DNA of 64,000 nucleotides from Desulfosarcina ovata subsp. ovata (GCF_009689005.1 NZ_AP021879.1:806001-870000); one strand, 5' to 3'; counted from the stretch's first letter, positions 1 through 9,398 are shown. Made by a program: numbers and translations. Notes: generated by a model from the letters alone, not told the origin.

Positions 1-1
1 C

Positions 2-64
2 GAGTTCGAAAGGCAGAGCGGCCATGATCCGCTGAGATTCATATCGTCTGAACAAACCAAATAG
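2..64 (+). CDS. C-terminal tail of an upstream gene (partial)
   Basis: An open frame enters from the left edge of the window and ends at a TAG at 62-64, 11 bases before the ATG of the TraN-like gene. Only about 20 residues are visible, so no family can be assigned. The close spacing suggests one operon. In F-type transfer operons traN follows other mating-pair genes such as traU and trbC, so a tra gene is a reasonable but unproven guess. Confidence 0.3.
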   Translation, partial: EFERQSGHDPLRFISSEQTK

Positions 65-75
65 GAACTCTTGAT

Positions 76-1728
76 ATGCATCCAATCGTCATCACCATGC
101 TGGCCTTGTTGATCGCCGTTTATGCATCGGCAGCCGAATACGATGAGGGCTATTCCGCCGGAACGTCTTCAGCCCGATCCATTTTGTCGGAAATCGGCGG
201 TGCCGACCGGATCAACAGCCGCATTCAGGTTCCCATGACATCGGACACCGGCTCGTTGACCACCTTCCAATCCACATATGCGGACCCGGATGACCCGGGA
301 CCGCGGGATTTTAAAGCGCAGCTGACAGAGACATCATCCGATGCGTTTCTCGAGGTCCTGATCCAGCCGGGACCGGCCGGCGATATCGGAACCTTGACCG
401 TCAGACAGGATACGGATTTTGACGATGCCATGGATGCATCCTACACGTCCCCGGTTATTGCGTCCGGCGTTTGTGCCAACGGCATTATATCCTGCTCTCC
501 CGGCACCTGGTACAACTGCCGATTTTATCGGTGGCAGGCCAACCCGGATTCATCCGTCTATTTGAGTGAAGTCGATGGCATCGCCGATCTGGCCGGCTGC
601 TATTGTGTCAACGCCGGCTGCGGCGGTGATCTGGTGTGGGCCAATGCGGCCAATATGCTCAAAGACCTCGGCGGCGGCATTGTCGGCACCATCCAAAAAA
701 GCAATCCGGACGTTGTGGTTACAAAGGTATCCTCCGATGCGGAATCGATCAGGTACTACGGCCAACGCGCATCCGACGCCGGCATCAATCAGGGCAGTGC
801 ACAAATCTATTTTTCCGGCTCGCAACACCCCGAGCAATATTACGACCCGCAAGGCGGAGCGCTGCCCGTCACCGAACAGGTCCTGGCTCAACAGGCCGAT
901 CCATCGAGCCCCTACAGCCAGCTCGGCAGGGCCTATGACGCACGGTTGAATCCCAGGCAGGAAAAAACCTGCAGTATCTTGCATGCGGTATCGATTGCAT
1001 CCCCCGAAACGTTGGTCCTTTCAACCCATGATACCTGCAGTGCGTTGGATCTGTCCGGTTGTGTCCTGGATCGGGAACAATTGTGCGACTACGAAAATAA
1101 AAATTGTGTGCTCACGGTAAAAGACGGCCATGCATCCGGGTTGTCCCCGATCTTCCCGCCGGTATATGTAACGGACAGCGATGCCGGGCTTTCCTTTGCT
1201 GCGACGGCAACCGGCAATGCCATCTCATACGAGACAGACGGCATGAACTTCCTGTTGGCCTCCGGCCCGGATCTGTGGTGGAGCATCCGGCGAGAATACC
1301 TTTGCGATACGGGTGTTGTATTTCCTACGGATGAGCCAATTGATGCCGCAAACGTTGTTTCCGGTTCGGTGGAAAAGACAGGCAACCTCATCTCCTATGA
1401 TGAGTATGATCCAGCAACCGGTGCGACAACGCCGCAAAGCGCCGGCCTGCCGGAAATCCCCTCCTATTCAGACTGTGAGATGGCCTGCAAGGTCCGAAAA
1501 CAATCCGCCAACACCCAGGCGGGTACCGATGCGAATACTTGGGACTATCAGAATTCGGTTGATAGCGTCCAGGTGGTTTATAAATCTTGCGGCGCAAACC
1601 AGGCATGCCCAATTGAATCAGGAGAAACCATTGTTCAGGATTGCACCTGCTTGAATGAGTTTCCAAATGCTGTATCTCATATGCAGGTGATGGAGGCTGC
1701 GGCAAATGATATGATTTGTGCGCCGTGA
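76..1728 (+). CDS. TraN-like conjugative mating-pair stabilisation protein
   Basis: A 550-residue secreted protein with an N-terminal signal peptide (hydrophobic MLALLIAVYASA, likely cut before AEYDEG). About 19 cysteines are spread through the chain, including the clusters CYCVNAGC and DCTCLNEF. The C-terminal stretch DCTCLNEFPNAVSHMQVM...MICAP matches what I know of F-type TraN proteins, where a CxCLNxF-xxAxxMQ motif is followed by a terminal (D/M)xIC. TraN is an outer-membrane, disulphide-rich protein that stabilises mating pairs. The frame ends shortly after this motif, whereas several TraN proteins continue, so this copy may be short or truncated. A weak AGGA lies upstream of the ATG. 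No other tra gene follows within the next 2 kb, so the element is probably interrupted here. Confidence 0.6.
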   Translation: MHPIVITMLALLIAVYASAAEYDEGYSAGTSSARSILSEIGGADRINSRIQVPMTSDTGSLTTFQSTYADPDDPGPRDFKAQLTETSSDAFLEVLIQPGPAGDIGTLTVRQDTDFDDAMDASYTSPVIASGVCANGIISCSPGTWYNCRFYRWQANPDSSVYLSEVDGIADLAGCYCVNAGCGGDLVWANAANMLKDLGGGIVGTIQKSNPDVVVTKVSSDAESIRYYGQRASDAGINQGSAQIYFSGSQHPEQYYDPQGGALPVTEQVLAQQADPSSPYSQLGRAYDARLNPRQEKTCSILHAVSIASPETLVLSTHDTCSALDLSGCVLDREQLCDYENKNCVLTVKDGHASGLSPIFPPVYVTDSDAGLSFAATATGNAISYETDGMNFLLASGPDLWWSIRREYLCDTGVVFPTDEPIDAANVVSGSVEKTGNLISYDEYDPATGATTPQSAGLPEIPSYSDCEMACKVRKQSANTQAGTDANTWDYQNSVDSVQVVYKSCGANQACPIESGETIVQDCTCLNEFPNAVSHMQVMEAAANDMICAP

Positions 1729-1952
1729 CATTTTTTGAATTCAATATTAGTCATTATAATCATAATGTTATAAGTCGAGTTATCGCGACAGAGATATAGC
1801 AGGTACATGAAAATCCAGAGGGAGCGAAAAATAGCAGCTTTCCAGATCTATTCTTTACAATTCCTGAAAATGGACTATGCACAATATGTAGTAGGTGCCT
1901 TCTGGTCCAAAATTTGGATGTAGCTGAAAAACCAGTGTCTCACGGTTTAATA

Positions 1953-2453
1953 TCAATTAGCGTAAAGCTTATCGAAAAAAATAATTCCTTTATGGATAAT
2001 TTCTTCAGATGTTGACGCTTCGCTAATGATTTTTTGAATGGCGTTGATCACGGGGCGTGACTCGCTCATCACTTTTTTCTCCCAGGTATTGATTTCAATG
2101 TCGTGTACGATTCTCGAAATATACTTACAGCGCGGGTCCTCAACTTTGTAATGTCGCCTGAACATTTCATATGTCGATATGTTATGGTAGCGCCGAAATT
2201 TGGCATCCGGCGTATCGAAGGGGATGCCTTCCGTAATGGCCTCCCCTTTGGGATAGATTTTGATTTGGGCTTTAGGGTTAACGAATCGCTTGATCAGCCA
2301 AATGGAGCCCAGCTTATCCACTTCGAAGATATCCCAGGTGGAATAAACCGCATTGGATGACTCACATCGACCATAAGCAGGATTCATGGCCATAGTACCC
2401 AAGCAGACCAAAATGAGCAGTAATAACAATCCGATGTTCTTATAATTGTCCAT
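1953..2453 (-). CDS. exported ChrB C-terminal-domain protein (chromate-resistance family)
   Basis: A 166-residue protein with an N-terminal hydrophobic segment (LLLLLILVCLGTMAM, residues 9-23), so it is exported or membrane-anchored. The mature part carries the features of the ChrB C-terminal domain (chromate-resistance exported protein family): DKLGSIWLIKRFVNPKA near residues 47-62, an IPFDTP motif, STYEMFRRHYKVEDP, and SRIVHDIEINTW. In ChrB this domain accompanies chromate resistance, but the exact reaction is not settled. The gene lies 3 bases downstream of the ABC ATPase gene and is the last gene of that operon. Its placement suggests a role in metal or oxyanion handling with the transporter. 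That link is inferred. Confidence 0.7.
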   Translation of the reverse strand: MDNYKNIGLLLLLILVCLGTMAMNPAYGRCESSNAVYSTWDIFEVDKLGSIWLIKRFVNPKAQIKIYPKGEAITEGIPFDTPDAKFRRYHNISTYEMFRRHYKVEDPRCKYISRIVHDIEINTWEKKVMSESRPVINAIQKIISEASTSEEIIHKGIIFFDKLYAN

Positions 2454-2456
2454 GAC

Positions 2457-3173
2457 CTAACCTTGCAGCATTCGCTCCACGAACTGATTAACTGGGCTTT
2501 TGACGACCTCCCTTTTATCACCAACTTGAATCAATCGGCCTTTCTGCATGATCGCTACCCGATCGGTAATGCGTTCGAGGTCTTTGATATTGTGCGTTAC
2601 ATAAACGATTCCGATCTTGGTCTCTGCCTGAACACTTGAAATGAATGCCTGCAACTCTGTTTTTAGAATCGGATCGAGGTTGCTGAAGGGTTCATCCATC
2701 AACAGGTATTCGGGTTCCTGGGCCAATGACCTGACGATTGCCAACCGCTGTTGTTCGCCTCCGGAAAGCTGGTGTGGGTAACGATCAGAATGGCCGTTTA
2801 GATTGACGGCATCCAATAGTCTTCCGATTTTTTTGGTAAGTTCAAGATTTCTTTTTTTCTGTTTTTGGATGACGTATTCCAATTGCTGGCGCGCCGTCAT
2901 GTGCGGCCAAAGGGCCAAGTCCTGAAAGATCATTCCCAATCGTCGCTGGTGAGGCGGTGTCAAGTGCTTTGAATCACTCACTCGGACACCGTTGATGGTG
3001 ATGGTGCCTGCATCCGGTCTATCCAGACCGGCCAACAAGCGCAGCAACGTGGTTTTGCCGCATCCGGACGGCCCGATCAGCGCCAGGATTCGCTGTTTAT
3101 CTATTTTCAGCGAAACATCTTCCAGCACAGGTTGTCCTTGAATCTTTTTGTAGACGTGTTTTATCTCGATCAT
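2457..3173 (-). CDS. ABC transporter ATP-binding protein, ferric-iron type
   Basis: A 238-residue cytoplasmic ATPase with all ABC signatures: Walker A GPSGCGKTT (residues 34-42), Q-loop in MIFQDLALW, signature LSGGEQQR (about 138-145), Walker B YLLMDEP followed by a D-loop SNLD, and switch histidine in VTHN. It stops after the nucleotide-binding domain and lacks the long C-terminal regulatory domain found in many FbpC/PotA-like subunits. The gene sits between the fused permease gene (18 bases upstream) and the ChrB-C gene. It would power import by the permease encoded at 3192-4724. The substrate is read from the neighbouring binding protein, which looks ferric-type. Confidence 0.9.
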   Translation of the reverse strand: MIEIKHVYKKIQGQPVLEDVSLKIDKQRILALIGPSGCGKTTLLRLLAGLDRPDAGTITINGVRVSDSKHLTPPHQRRLGMIFQDLALWPHMTARQQLEYVIQKQKKRNLELTKKIGRLLDAVNLNGHSDRYPHQLSGGEQQRLAIVRSLAQEPEYLLMDEPFSNLDPILKTELQAFISSVQAETKIGIVYVTHNIKDLERITDRVAIMQKGRLIQVGDKREVVKSPVNQFVERMLQG

Positions 3174-3191
3174 GACGTCAACTTGTCGTAT

Positions 3192-4724
3192 CTATTTTCT
3201 CAGTACCCATAAAAAGGCCGATGAGATAAGGAAAATAATAGTCATCATGATAATGCACAACGCGGCGACCATCTCTTCGGCGCCGTAATGCATCAGGTTG
3301 TAAATTTTTACCGGAACGGTTTCAACCCCGGGGGGACTGACCAGCAGGGTGGTCCCCAGTTCGCCGAATGCCAGGATGAAAACGATGAAGGCCGCTACTA
3401 CCAGATGGCGTCGAGTCAAACGGGCCACAATTGCGGATAGAACCGACAAAAAGCCGGCTCCTGACAACCATGCCGCCTCCTCCAGTCGTGTGCCCACCTG
3501 ACCAACACCGGCATGGGCGACTGCCGCGGCATAAGGGATGAAACGGGCCATGTGAGCGATGATCAAGATGGTCAGGCTGCCGTAGATCCAGCCAATGCAA
3601 CTGCGATTCCAAACGCCGATCAAGCCGATTCCCATGGTGGTGGCCGGAACGGCAAAGGGAATGAACACCAACAGGGAAAGGAAACGCCTCGAAGGCTTTG
3701 CCAAACGCTGCTGCAGATACCCCAAACTGCCACCCAGCAAGGTTATCAATACGGCCGCACCGGCTGCAATGAAAAAGCTCAAAAAAATCGGTTTGGCGGA
3801 AGTGCTCAGCACCCGTGTATAGGCATCAAACCCACCGGATTTGATCAATAGGGTAATGACGGGGACAAAAAAGGCACACCCGACAAGAAGCCCACAGACC
3901 AGCAGGAGTAAACCGCCTGTGCGTCCCAACCGAAACACAACAGGTGCGTTTTCCCCAGCGCCGAGATGCACATAAGATCGGTCCCCCATGGTCCAGCGTT
4001 GGGCCACAATCAAGGCCACGGTCAGAAAAATCATAGGCAGGGAGAGCAAGGTGGCTTTCCAGGTGTCGAAAAAGGCGCTGAACTGAATGAAGATTTCCAG
4101 CGGATAGACTCGTACACGCAGAATGTCCGGTACGCCCACGTTAATGATGGCAAACACGAAAACAAAGACTGCCCCACTGAGCATGTTCGGCAAGCACAAA
4201 GGCACGGTAACCCGGCCGAGCATCTGGATAGGCTTGTGGACCATCAGGGCTGCCTCCTCCTTGCTTCGGTCGATGGACTTCAAGCCTGCCATGGTGGTCA
4301 GGGTCACGAAAGGAAAATAGGCCAGGGTCAGGACGATCATAACACCGACGATACTATGCAGATCAACTTTCAGGTTGGAAAGGAACCAGGGGCTTAAATG
4401 AGCCCAGACGATGGCATGGATGTATGGCGGGATAAGCAAGGGAAGGATGAATGCATGACCCAGCCAACGGCGCCCCGGCATATCGGTTTTGGTGATCAGA
4501 AAGGCCAGGCCCGCACCGATCACCAACGCTGCCAGTGCCGTACCGAAGGAAATCAGCAGACTCTTGCCGGCCAGTGTGAGATGCCGAAGCTCGAACGTAT
4601 CACCAAGGGGGACAGGTGCATCACCCCCCAGAAAGGGCGTGAGCACCATGTATAGCAAGGGTAATAAGGCAATCCCCACGAAGGTGCCAATCACTGCCCA
4701 GGTAAAAAGTCGTGGCGGTGCCAT
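3192..4724 (-). CDS. ABC transporter permease, fused two-domain FbpB-like
   Basis: About 510 residues containing two consecutive binding-protein-dependent transport domains, each with five to six membrane segments. Each half has an EAA-type coupling loop: EEAALMVHKPIQMLGR in the first half and EEAAWLSGAGFLSVLS in the second. This duplicated arrangement is typical of the FbpB family of ferric-iron permeases, which form the whole inner-membrane pore from one chain. The start is placed at the ATG at 4724. The open frame has an in-frame TTG one codon earlier. The gene starts 6 bases after the stop of the binding-protein gene, so the three genes are co-transcribed and probably translationally coupled. 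Confidence 0.88.
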   Translation of the reverse strand: MAPPRLFTWAVIGTFVGIALLPLLYMVLTPFLGGDAPVPLGDTFELRHLTLAGKSLLISFGTALAALVIGAGLAFLITKTDMPGRRWLGHAFILPLLIPPYIHAIVWAHLSPWFLSNLKVDLHSIVGVMIVLTLAYFPFVTLTTMAGLKSIDRSKEEAALMVHKPIQMLGRVTVPLCLPNMLSGAVFVFVFAIINVGVPDILRVRVYPLEIFIQFSAFFDTWKATLLSLPMIFLTVALIVAQRWTMGDRSYVHLGAGENAPVVFRLGRTGGLLLLVCGLLVGCAFFVPVITLLIKSGGFDAYTRVLSTSAKPIFLSFFIAAGAAVLITLLGGSLGYLQQRLAKPSRRFLSLLVFIPFAVPATTMGIGLIGVWNRSCIGWIYGSLTILIIAHMARFIPYAAAVAHAGVGQVGTRLEEAAWLSGAGFLSVLSAIVARLTRRHLVVAAFIVFILAFGELGTTLLVSPPGVETVPVKIYNLMHYGAEEMVAALCIIMMTIIFLISSAFLWVLRK

Positions 4725-4730
4725 CAACGT

Positions 4731-5741
4731 TTAACGGACGAATACGGTCTGGCAGAAACGGGCCGCTTCGGGCATGGTTTCCGCCACCTGGTAGTAGTCC
4801 ACCTCCATGGCCTTGATGGACGAATAGGCCGGAACGTGGTCAGGTGTCTTGACTCCGTCACGTACCGGCATGTTGGCCGATTCGCTGAAAGAGAGTTTGC
4901 TTTCGATCTCTTTGCTCAACAGGTAATCAATGAACTTCTTGCCTTCTTCCGGATGGGGTGCATTTTTAATCAAGGCAACCGTGTTGGGAATGAGCAGGGT
5001 GCCCACACCTTTTTTGTCAGGATAGAGCATCTTGACCGGCTTGCCTGCCTGGATGGCCACATTCACATCGTCGGTATCGGTGAATCCGATGGGCAGCCGA
5101 CCTTCCACCACCAGATCACGAACCACCGAGTTGCCGTCCACAATCACCACTTCATTGGCTTTTAGCGCTTGCAGATAGTTCTTGGCCTTCTCCTCACCGA
5201 AGGTCGTGAACATGGCCGCCGTATGAGTCGCCGTGGTACCGAAGAGCGGGTAGGCCATGGCCACCTTGCCCCGCCATTGGGGTTCGGTCAGTCCAAAGAT
5301 CGATTCAGGCAGATCGCCCTCTTTAATCATGTCGGTGTTGTAAACCAGGACTCGCGCCCTGGCGGCAAATCCGGTCCAGCACTTGTCTTTGTCCACAAGA
5401 AAAGCGGGTATTTCCTTAGCAGCCGGTGAGGCATAGGGTGCCAGCACACCCTTTTCGCGCAGGACAATCGTTTTACCGATCTCTGAGTTCCAGAACACAT
5501 CGCATTGCGGCCGGTTCTTTTCGGCGATCAAGCGGTTGACCAGGCCGGTGGTCTTGGCCGCTTCCACGTCGTAGACCGCCTTGACCTCTACTCCGGTCTG
5601 TTTTTCGTAATCCTGAAGGATTGACTGGGAAAAGATTTGGTCTACGGAAGTGTAGACCACCACTTCAGCAGCCGCTCCAACGGCGGCAGAACACATGAGA
5701 ATCAACGATACAACCAGCCATCTAAGGGCAATCTTTGCCAT
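4731..5741 (-). CDS. ferric-type ABC transporter periplasmic binding protein
   Basis: A 336-residue extracellular solute-binding protein of the Fe(III)/thiamine-type family. The N-terminus has a clear signal peptide (LRWLVVSLILMCSAAVGAAA), followed by EVVVYTSVDQIFSQ and TGVEVKAVYDVEAAKTTGL, which are hallmarks of the FbpA/AfuA group. The frame is open 19 codons further upstream, but the ATG at 5741 is chosen because GGAGG lies just before it and the signal peptide starts there. The family binds Fe(III) with an anion, but phosphonate- or thiamine-binding relatives look similar, so the ligand is not certain. It is the first gene of the importer cluster, with 53 bases between it and the DUF1573 gene. 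Confidence 0.85.
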   Translation of the reverse strand: MAKIALRWLVVSLILMCSAAVGAAAEVVVYTSVDQIFSQSILQDYEKQTGVEVKAVYDVEAAKTTGLVNRLIAEKNRPQCDVFWNSEIGKTIVLREKGVLAPYASPAAKEIPAFLVDKDKCWTGFAARARVLVYNTDMIKEGDLPESIFGLTEPQWRGKVAMAYPLFGTTATHTAAMFTTFGEEKAKNYLQALKANEVVIVDGNSVVRDLVVEGRLPIGFTDTDDVNVAIQAGKPVKMLYPDKKGVGTLLIPNTVALIKNAPHPEEGKKFIDYLLSKEIESKLSFSESANMPVRDGVKTPDHVPAYSSIKAMEVDYYQVAETMPEAARFCQTVFVR

Positions 5742-5794
5742 TATTTCCTCCCAACCATGGTGATCATATACAAAAATGTGTTTCAGGAGGCTTT

Positions 5795-6520
5795 TCACTC
5801 AACAATCCTGGCAACAACAGGCACATCGATTTTCGATCTTCGCTGGTTATTGGTGAACAGGGTGATCACATCGGTGAGTGTCCCTAAGGCGACATTGGCC
5901 GAAAACGCCACGGTCAAGTCAACCCCGCGGTGGTTCAATTCATCGAATCGTTCCGTTTCAATGGTATACAAATCCGGGTCTGCCATCACTTTTGGTATGT
6001 CAAGCTGCTGACCGGACAATTCAAGCACACGCAATCGTTTTTGTACCGTCGCTCCTTTTTTTATGGTGCCGAAAGACAATGCGGTTGGAGTGACAACGAG
6101 ATCCCGTTTAATCATTCCTTTGATGGTCAGAGGAATCGATTCACCACCCTCCGCATCGGTATGCAGACTGACAACTTTTTTTACCGGCCCCTCGTAGCGC
6201 GGCATCGTGCATGTGATCAGGATCCCATCTTCTTGGCCTGGCGCGATAGGGGTGTTCAACAACCCGGCGGTTTGCGCCTGGCAGCCGCAGCAAACTGAGA
6301 CACCGGTAACTGAAACGGAAGCATTTCCAGAATTGGTGAATTTGAATTCGTGGGTAATGGCCTGGGTCGGGCCGGCATACTCGAAGTCGTAGACAGGGCT
6401 GCCCACTGTCATCGCTGGACTTGGCGTTTTGGTACCAAAGGGCGCTGTGGCGCACCCCCAGAGTAGCGCACAGGCAAGCACGATCTGAGCCGTCAGCTTC
6501 CAGCTGGTTCGACACCTCAT
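5795..6520 (-). CDS. DUF1573-domain lipoprotein
   Basis: A 241-residue protein with a lipoprotein signal (ALLWGC, likely lipidated at the Cys). The mature part holds two Ig-like repeats of the DUF1573/ASPM-SPD-2 type. The first, around residues 42-135, contains YDFEYAGPTQAITHEFKF-type strands and a CCGC cysteine motif (VSVCCGCQAQT). The second, around residues 140-240, contains LSFGTIKKGATVQKRL. Such domains are usually envelope scaffolds with no known catalysis. The CCGC motif could bind a metal or form disulphides. Its ATG overlaps the stop of the gene at 6517 by 4 bases, so the two are translationally coupled. Confidence 0.75.
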   Translation of the reverse strand: MRCRTSWKLTAQIVLACALLWGCATAPFGTKTPSPAMTVGSPVYDFEYAGPTQAITHEFKFTNSGNASVSVTGVSVCCGCQAQTAGLLNTPIAPGQEDGILITCTMPRYEGPVKKVVSLHTDAEGGESIPLTIKGMIKRDLVVTPTALSFGTIKKGATVQKRLRVLELSGQQLDIPKVMADPDLYTIETERFDELNHRGVDLTVAFSANVALGTLTDVITLFTNNQRRSKIDVPVVARIVE

Positions 6521-7695
6521 TTGACAACCTTCACTTTCCGGCTGACCACACCGATCTGATCTTTGAAACTGGAAATATTGACTGTCAGCAAGTGTTCTCC
6601 TTCCTCAACATCGCTGAGGTCCCAAACCCAGTTAAAGGGGGTGTAACCGCTTTCATCTTCAGCGTAGAAATCCTGGTTCAGGTAAAAACAGATTTCAAAC
6701 TGACTGTTCTGAAAGATCGATTTGTCTTTATCATCCAAAGAAACCTTGACTACGGTTTTTTCGTTAAGGACCGGCAGCCCGTTTTCGTCCTGGCCCTTGG
6801 AATTGCTAAATGACAGTGAGACACTTGGCGAGTAGTCCATTGTTCTTGGTAGGGGGTAATGCGGCGATAACCCCTGTCGCCACTGCGGGGGTGAGTCTTT
6901 TTGGGGTCTTTCAGCCACCATCGTTTTGTAGGTTCGAAAGTCGACAGACCGGTTGCCAATAGTGATTACCGAGTTTTCAGGCAGTGTGAAATATGTGATA
7001 ATCATCTTGAATTTTGGGTTCTGATAGATGTTAATTAGACGATCTTTGTCTTTCCCGTCCCAATACTCGGTGATTGCACCCTTCACTCTGGGTTTCCAGT
7101 CGACCAATTGATTCATCAACGGGCCGCCTTGAATGCCCATGCGGATCATCACCCGGCCTATCTCTGGCATGATATAGTTGATGGTGAAGGTTTGCGGATC
7201 GACCTGTGCGGTGGTGATGTCGTTTTCTACGCCACCGGAAAACAGCGTCGGATCGTAGACTTCCTTGTCCCCGGATTTACCCTCGACGTAGATGATGAAA
7301 AAGTAGGCTTCATCAGGAACGATCCTGCCGTCGAGATCTTTCCCATCCCAGGCGAATGATTGAGGTCCTGATTCCAAAAAGCCATCCGAATCTATAATTT
7401 TGACCAGTCCGAGGTCAGCGTCATAAACACGCAGCGATGTTTTGCCCGGCTTGGAAAGGTTGTAAGAGACAGAGATGGTGTCATTTTGAGAAGGATTGAA
7501 GGAAGTTTTGGAAACGGAAATATTGCTCAATAGTTCGCCAAAGGTCGGTTCAGAATCCTTTTGATCGACGATCACTGGTTGATCAGGTGGTTTAACAGGT
7601 GCAGATGATGCCGGCGATGAGGTTGTCGATTGTGGTGATGTGGCACATGAGCAGATCAGCGCAAGTAGAGCAAATACAAAAAGAATTTTTTTCAT
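6517..7695 (-). CDS. FlgD-Ig-like domain lipoprotein, unknown function
   Basis: About 392 residues. The start is placed at the ATG at 7695, where a typical lipoprotein leader begins (MKKILFVFALLALICSC); a TTG seven codons upstream is open but less likely. Near residues 45-150 lies a FlgD-type Ig fold: ISVSYNLSKPGKTSLRVYD, then FAWDGKDLDGRIVPDEAYFFIIY, the WDGKDxxG signature of that family. A second degenerate copy contains TEYWDGKDKDRLINIYQNPKFKMIITY. The C-terminal region has WDLSDVEEGEHLLTVNI, another beta-sandwich. No catalytic motif is visible. The protein is probably envelope-located and works with the coupled DUF1573 lipoprotein, but a specific role cannot be assigned. Confidence 0.65.
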   Translation of the reverse strand: MKKILFVFALLALICSCATSPQSTTSSPASSAPVKPPDQPVIVDQKDSEPTFGELLSNISVSKTSFNPSQNDTISVSYNLSKPGKTSLRVYDADLGLVKIIDSDGFLESGPQSFAWDGKDLDGRIVPDEAYFFIIYVEGKSGDKEVYDPTLFSGGVENDITTAQVDPQTFTINYIMPEIGRVMIRMGIQGGPLMNQLVDWKPRVKGAITEYWDGKDKDRLINIYQNPKFKMIITYFTLPENSVITIGNRSVDFRTYKTMVAERPQKDSPPQWRQGLSPHYPLPRTMDYSPSVSLSFSNSKGQDENGLPVLNEKTVVKVSLDDKDKSIFQNSQFEICFYLNQDFYAEDESGYTPFNWVWDLSDVEEGEHLLTVNISSFKDQIGVVSRKVKVVK

Positions 7696-7759
7696 AGTTT
7701 CACTTTCGACGTTCAATTATGTTATTCTTGGTCTGAAATTGTTGTATGTGTGTGAAAAA

Positions 7760-8644
7760 TCACCAAGCAACATCCTTGCATTCAACCTTCCTATCTCCAA
7801 ATGGACTCAACTTTTGCAAATTTCCACGCCCCAGATTTTTAACCCAAATTTCCATCAAACCGCTTCGCGTGGAAACAAAGGCGATCTCCTTACCATCCGG
7901 AGACCAGGCCGGTTTGACATCCAACGCCTTGTCAACGGTCAATTGTTGCAGCTTCCAATCGTCCAAGTCCACGATCCATATATCATAATTTCCGCCATGA
8001 TCAGAGGAAAAGGCAATTCTGCGACCGTCCGGTGACCAATCCGGCTGTTGGCAGAATCCATGAGTCAAAAGAAGTTGGCGGGACCAGCTTCCTCGGGATT
8101 CGGCCACCCACAACTCTTGGATGATCCTTCCACACTCAGCAGAACAATGCACACTGGCATAGGCGATTCGCGTACCATCAGGCGACCAGGACGGCCAGAT
8201 CTGAATTGCCGGTTGGTCGAGCAGGCGTGATGTTCTTTCTGAATCCAGATAGTGGATCATCAGATCCGTATCATCTTTTTCATCGGGAAGCCGGAACTGA
8301 GAGAAGGCAATCTTTTTTGAATCAGGAGAAACGCTGGGTGTTATTTGCGGTCTTTTGGGGTCATGTTGAAGAATCAGATTGGTTTTGCCGCTATCCAGAT
8401 TTGCCACGTAAATTCCACCGTCACTCGCAGAATATGCAATTTTATTGCGATCCGGAAACCAGCAGGGGTCTCTTTCATCGTGAACGGTGGTGGTAATCCG
8501 TATAGGATTCCGGCCATCATCAGTTGCTCTAAAAAGCTCCCAATTACCATCGACATTAGCCACAAACGCCATGTCGGCGAATAGGTTACTTGCCGCAAAA
8601 GCTAAGACGCTGATACAAATAATGATTAAGGAATGTTTCAACAT
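7760..8644 (-). CDS. TolB-like PD40 beta-propeller exported protein
   Basis: A 294-residue exported protein with a signal peptide (LIIICISVLAFAASNLFA). It carries repeated PD40/WD40-like blades of the TolB type: ADMAFVANVDGNWELF, CWFPDRNKIAYSAS, PSVSPDSKKIAFSQF, PSWSPDGTRIAYAS, PDWSPDGRRIAFSSD, PAWSPDGKEIAFVST. The recurring (W/S)SPDGxxIAF motif is diagnostic of the fold. There are about five to six blades, and the TolB N-terminal domain is absent. Such propellers bind partner proteins in the periplasm. The ATG at 8644 is preferred over an in-frame TTG one codon upstream. The gene ends 64 bases before the FlgD-Ig lipoprotein gene and may belong to the same transcript. Confidence 0.8.
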   Translation of the reverse strand: MLKHSLIIICISVLAFAASNLFADMAFVANVDGNWELFRATDDGRNPIRITTTVHDERDPCWFPDRNKIAYSASDGGIYVANLDSGKTNLILQHDPKRPQITPSVSPDSKKIAFSQFRLPDEKDDTDLMIHYLDSERTSRLLDQPAIQIWPSWSPDGTRIAYASVHCSAECGRIIQELWVAESRGSWSRQLLLTHGFCQQPDWSPDGRRIAFSSDHGGNYDIWIVDLDDWKLQQLTVDKALDVKPAWSPDGKEIAFVSTRSGLMEIWVKNLGRGNLQKLSPFGDRKVECKDVAW

Positions 8645-8756
8645 CAATTTCCAAAGTTACATTTCATCGAAGATCAAAAAGGGCTCGAAGAAAGGAAGAC
8701 CGTAGTTTTTCTTCGTGCCCTTCGCAGGTAAGTTCAAATAGCCACTGATGGTTTTT

Positions 8757-9230
8757 TTAATCCATTGACGGTTCAGCCGGGATTTCTTCCTCCACCCCCT
8801 TGAGCGTCTCATACTGTTCCATCAAGCTGTTCGCTTGGGCGGATAGCTCATCGATTTGTTGCTTGATTTCAGGGTTGTCCTCCAAATATTTAATAACGGC
8901 CTGACTATTATATCCCATGTAGGTTCCGTATTCGGTGTTTGTTATTCCGTACGAAGAAAAAAGAGTATCTCTCGCTTGAGCGAATTCGACTTTTTTAAGC
9001 TCTTCTTGCTGGTTTAAGGTTTCACGATCATCCTGGTATTGATTGACAAGGGCGATCAATTCCTGAAAATTTATAACTTCTTGCTGCATGCATTGGATGG
9101 AAAGTTGGCAATAGGCGTCTACTGTGATATTTGCAGATACAATTAATGGAATCATCAAAAATATAAATACACCAAAAATAATCTTAAATGAAATCATGAT
9201 TTCTTGCACGGACTTGTATACAACATTCAT
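8757..9230 (-). CDS. small exported coiled-coil protein, unknown
   Basis: A 157-residue protein I do not recognise. A hydrophobic segment at residues 14-32 (FKIIFGVFIFLMIPLIV) looks like a signal peptide or anchor. It is followed by a helical, charged region rich in Gln and Glu (YQDDRETLNQQEELKKVEFAQ and IDELSAQANSLMEQYETLK) that should form coiled coils. It ends in an acidic tail (EEEIPAEPSMD). AAAGGA lies 9 bases before the first ATG, which supports the longer N-terminus. It lies just upstream of the TolB-like gene on the same strand, so it is probably another envelope component. Confidence 0.5.
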   Translation of the reverse strand: MNVVYKSVQEIMISFKIIFGVFIFLMIPLIVSANITVDAYCQLSIQCMQQEVINFQELIALVNQYQDDRETLNQQEELKKVEFAQARDTLFSSYGITNTEYGTYMGYNSQAVIKYLEDNPEIKQQIDELSAQANSLMEQYETLKGVEEEIPAEPSMD

Positions 9231-9398
9231 CTCAAAATTCCTTTCATGAATATTGGAGTGTTGATCTGTTTTTCATTAAAATAGCCATAATAATTGAGAA
9301 ACTAATATAATCTATCTTAAACCAAATTTTACAGATCAATAGTTAGCTAAAAACGCATTTAAATTACTGTAAAATTTACTTTTTATAATTTAACGGTA

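Noticed and set aside
5742..5798. Upstream start of the iron-binding protein
   Set aside because: It would place 19 polar residues before the signal peptide; GGAGG precedes the ATG at 5741.
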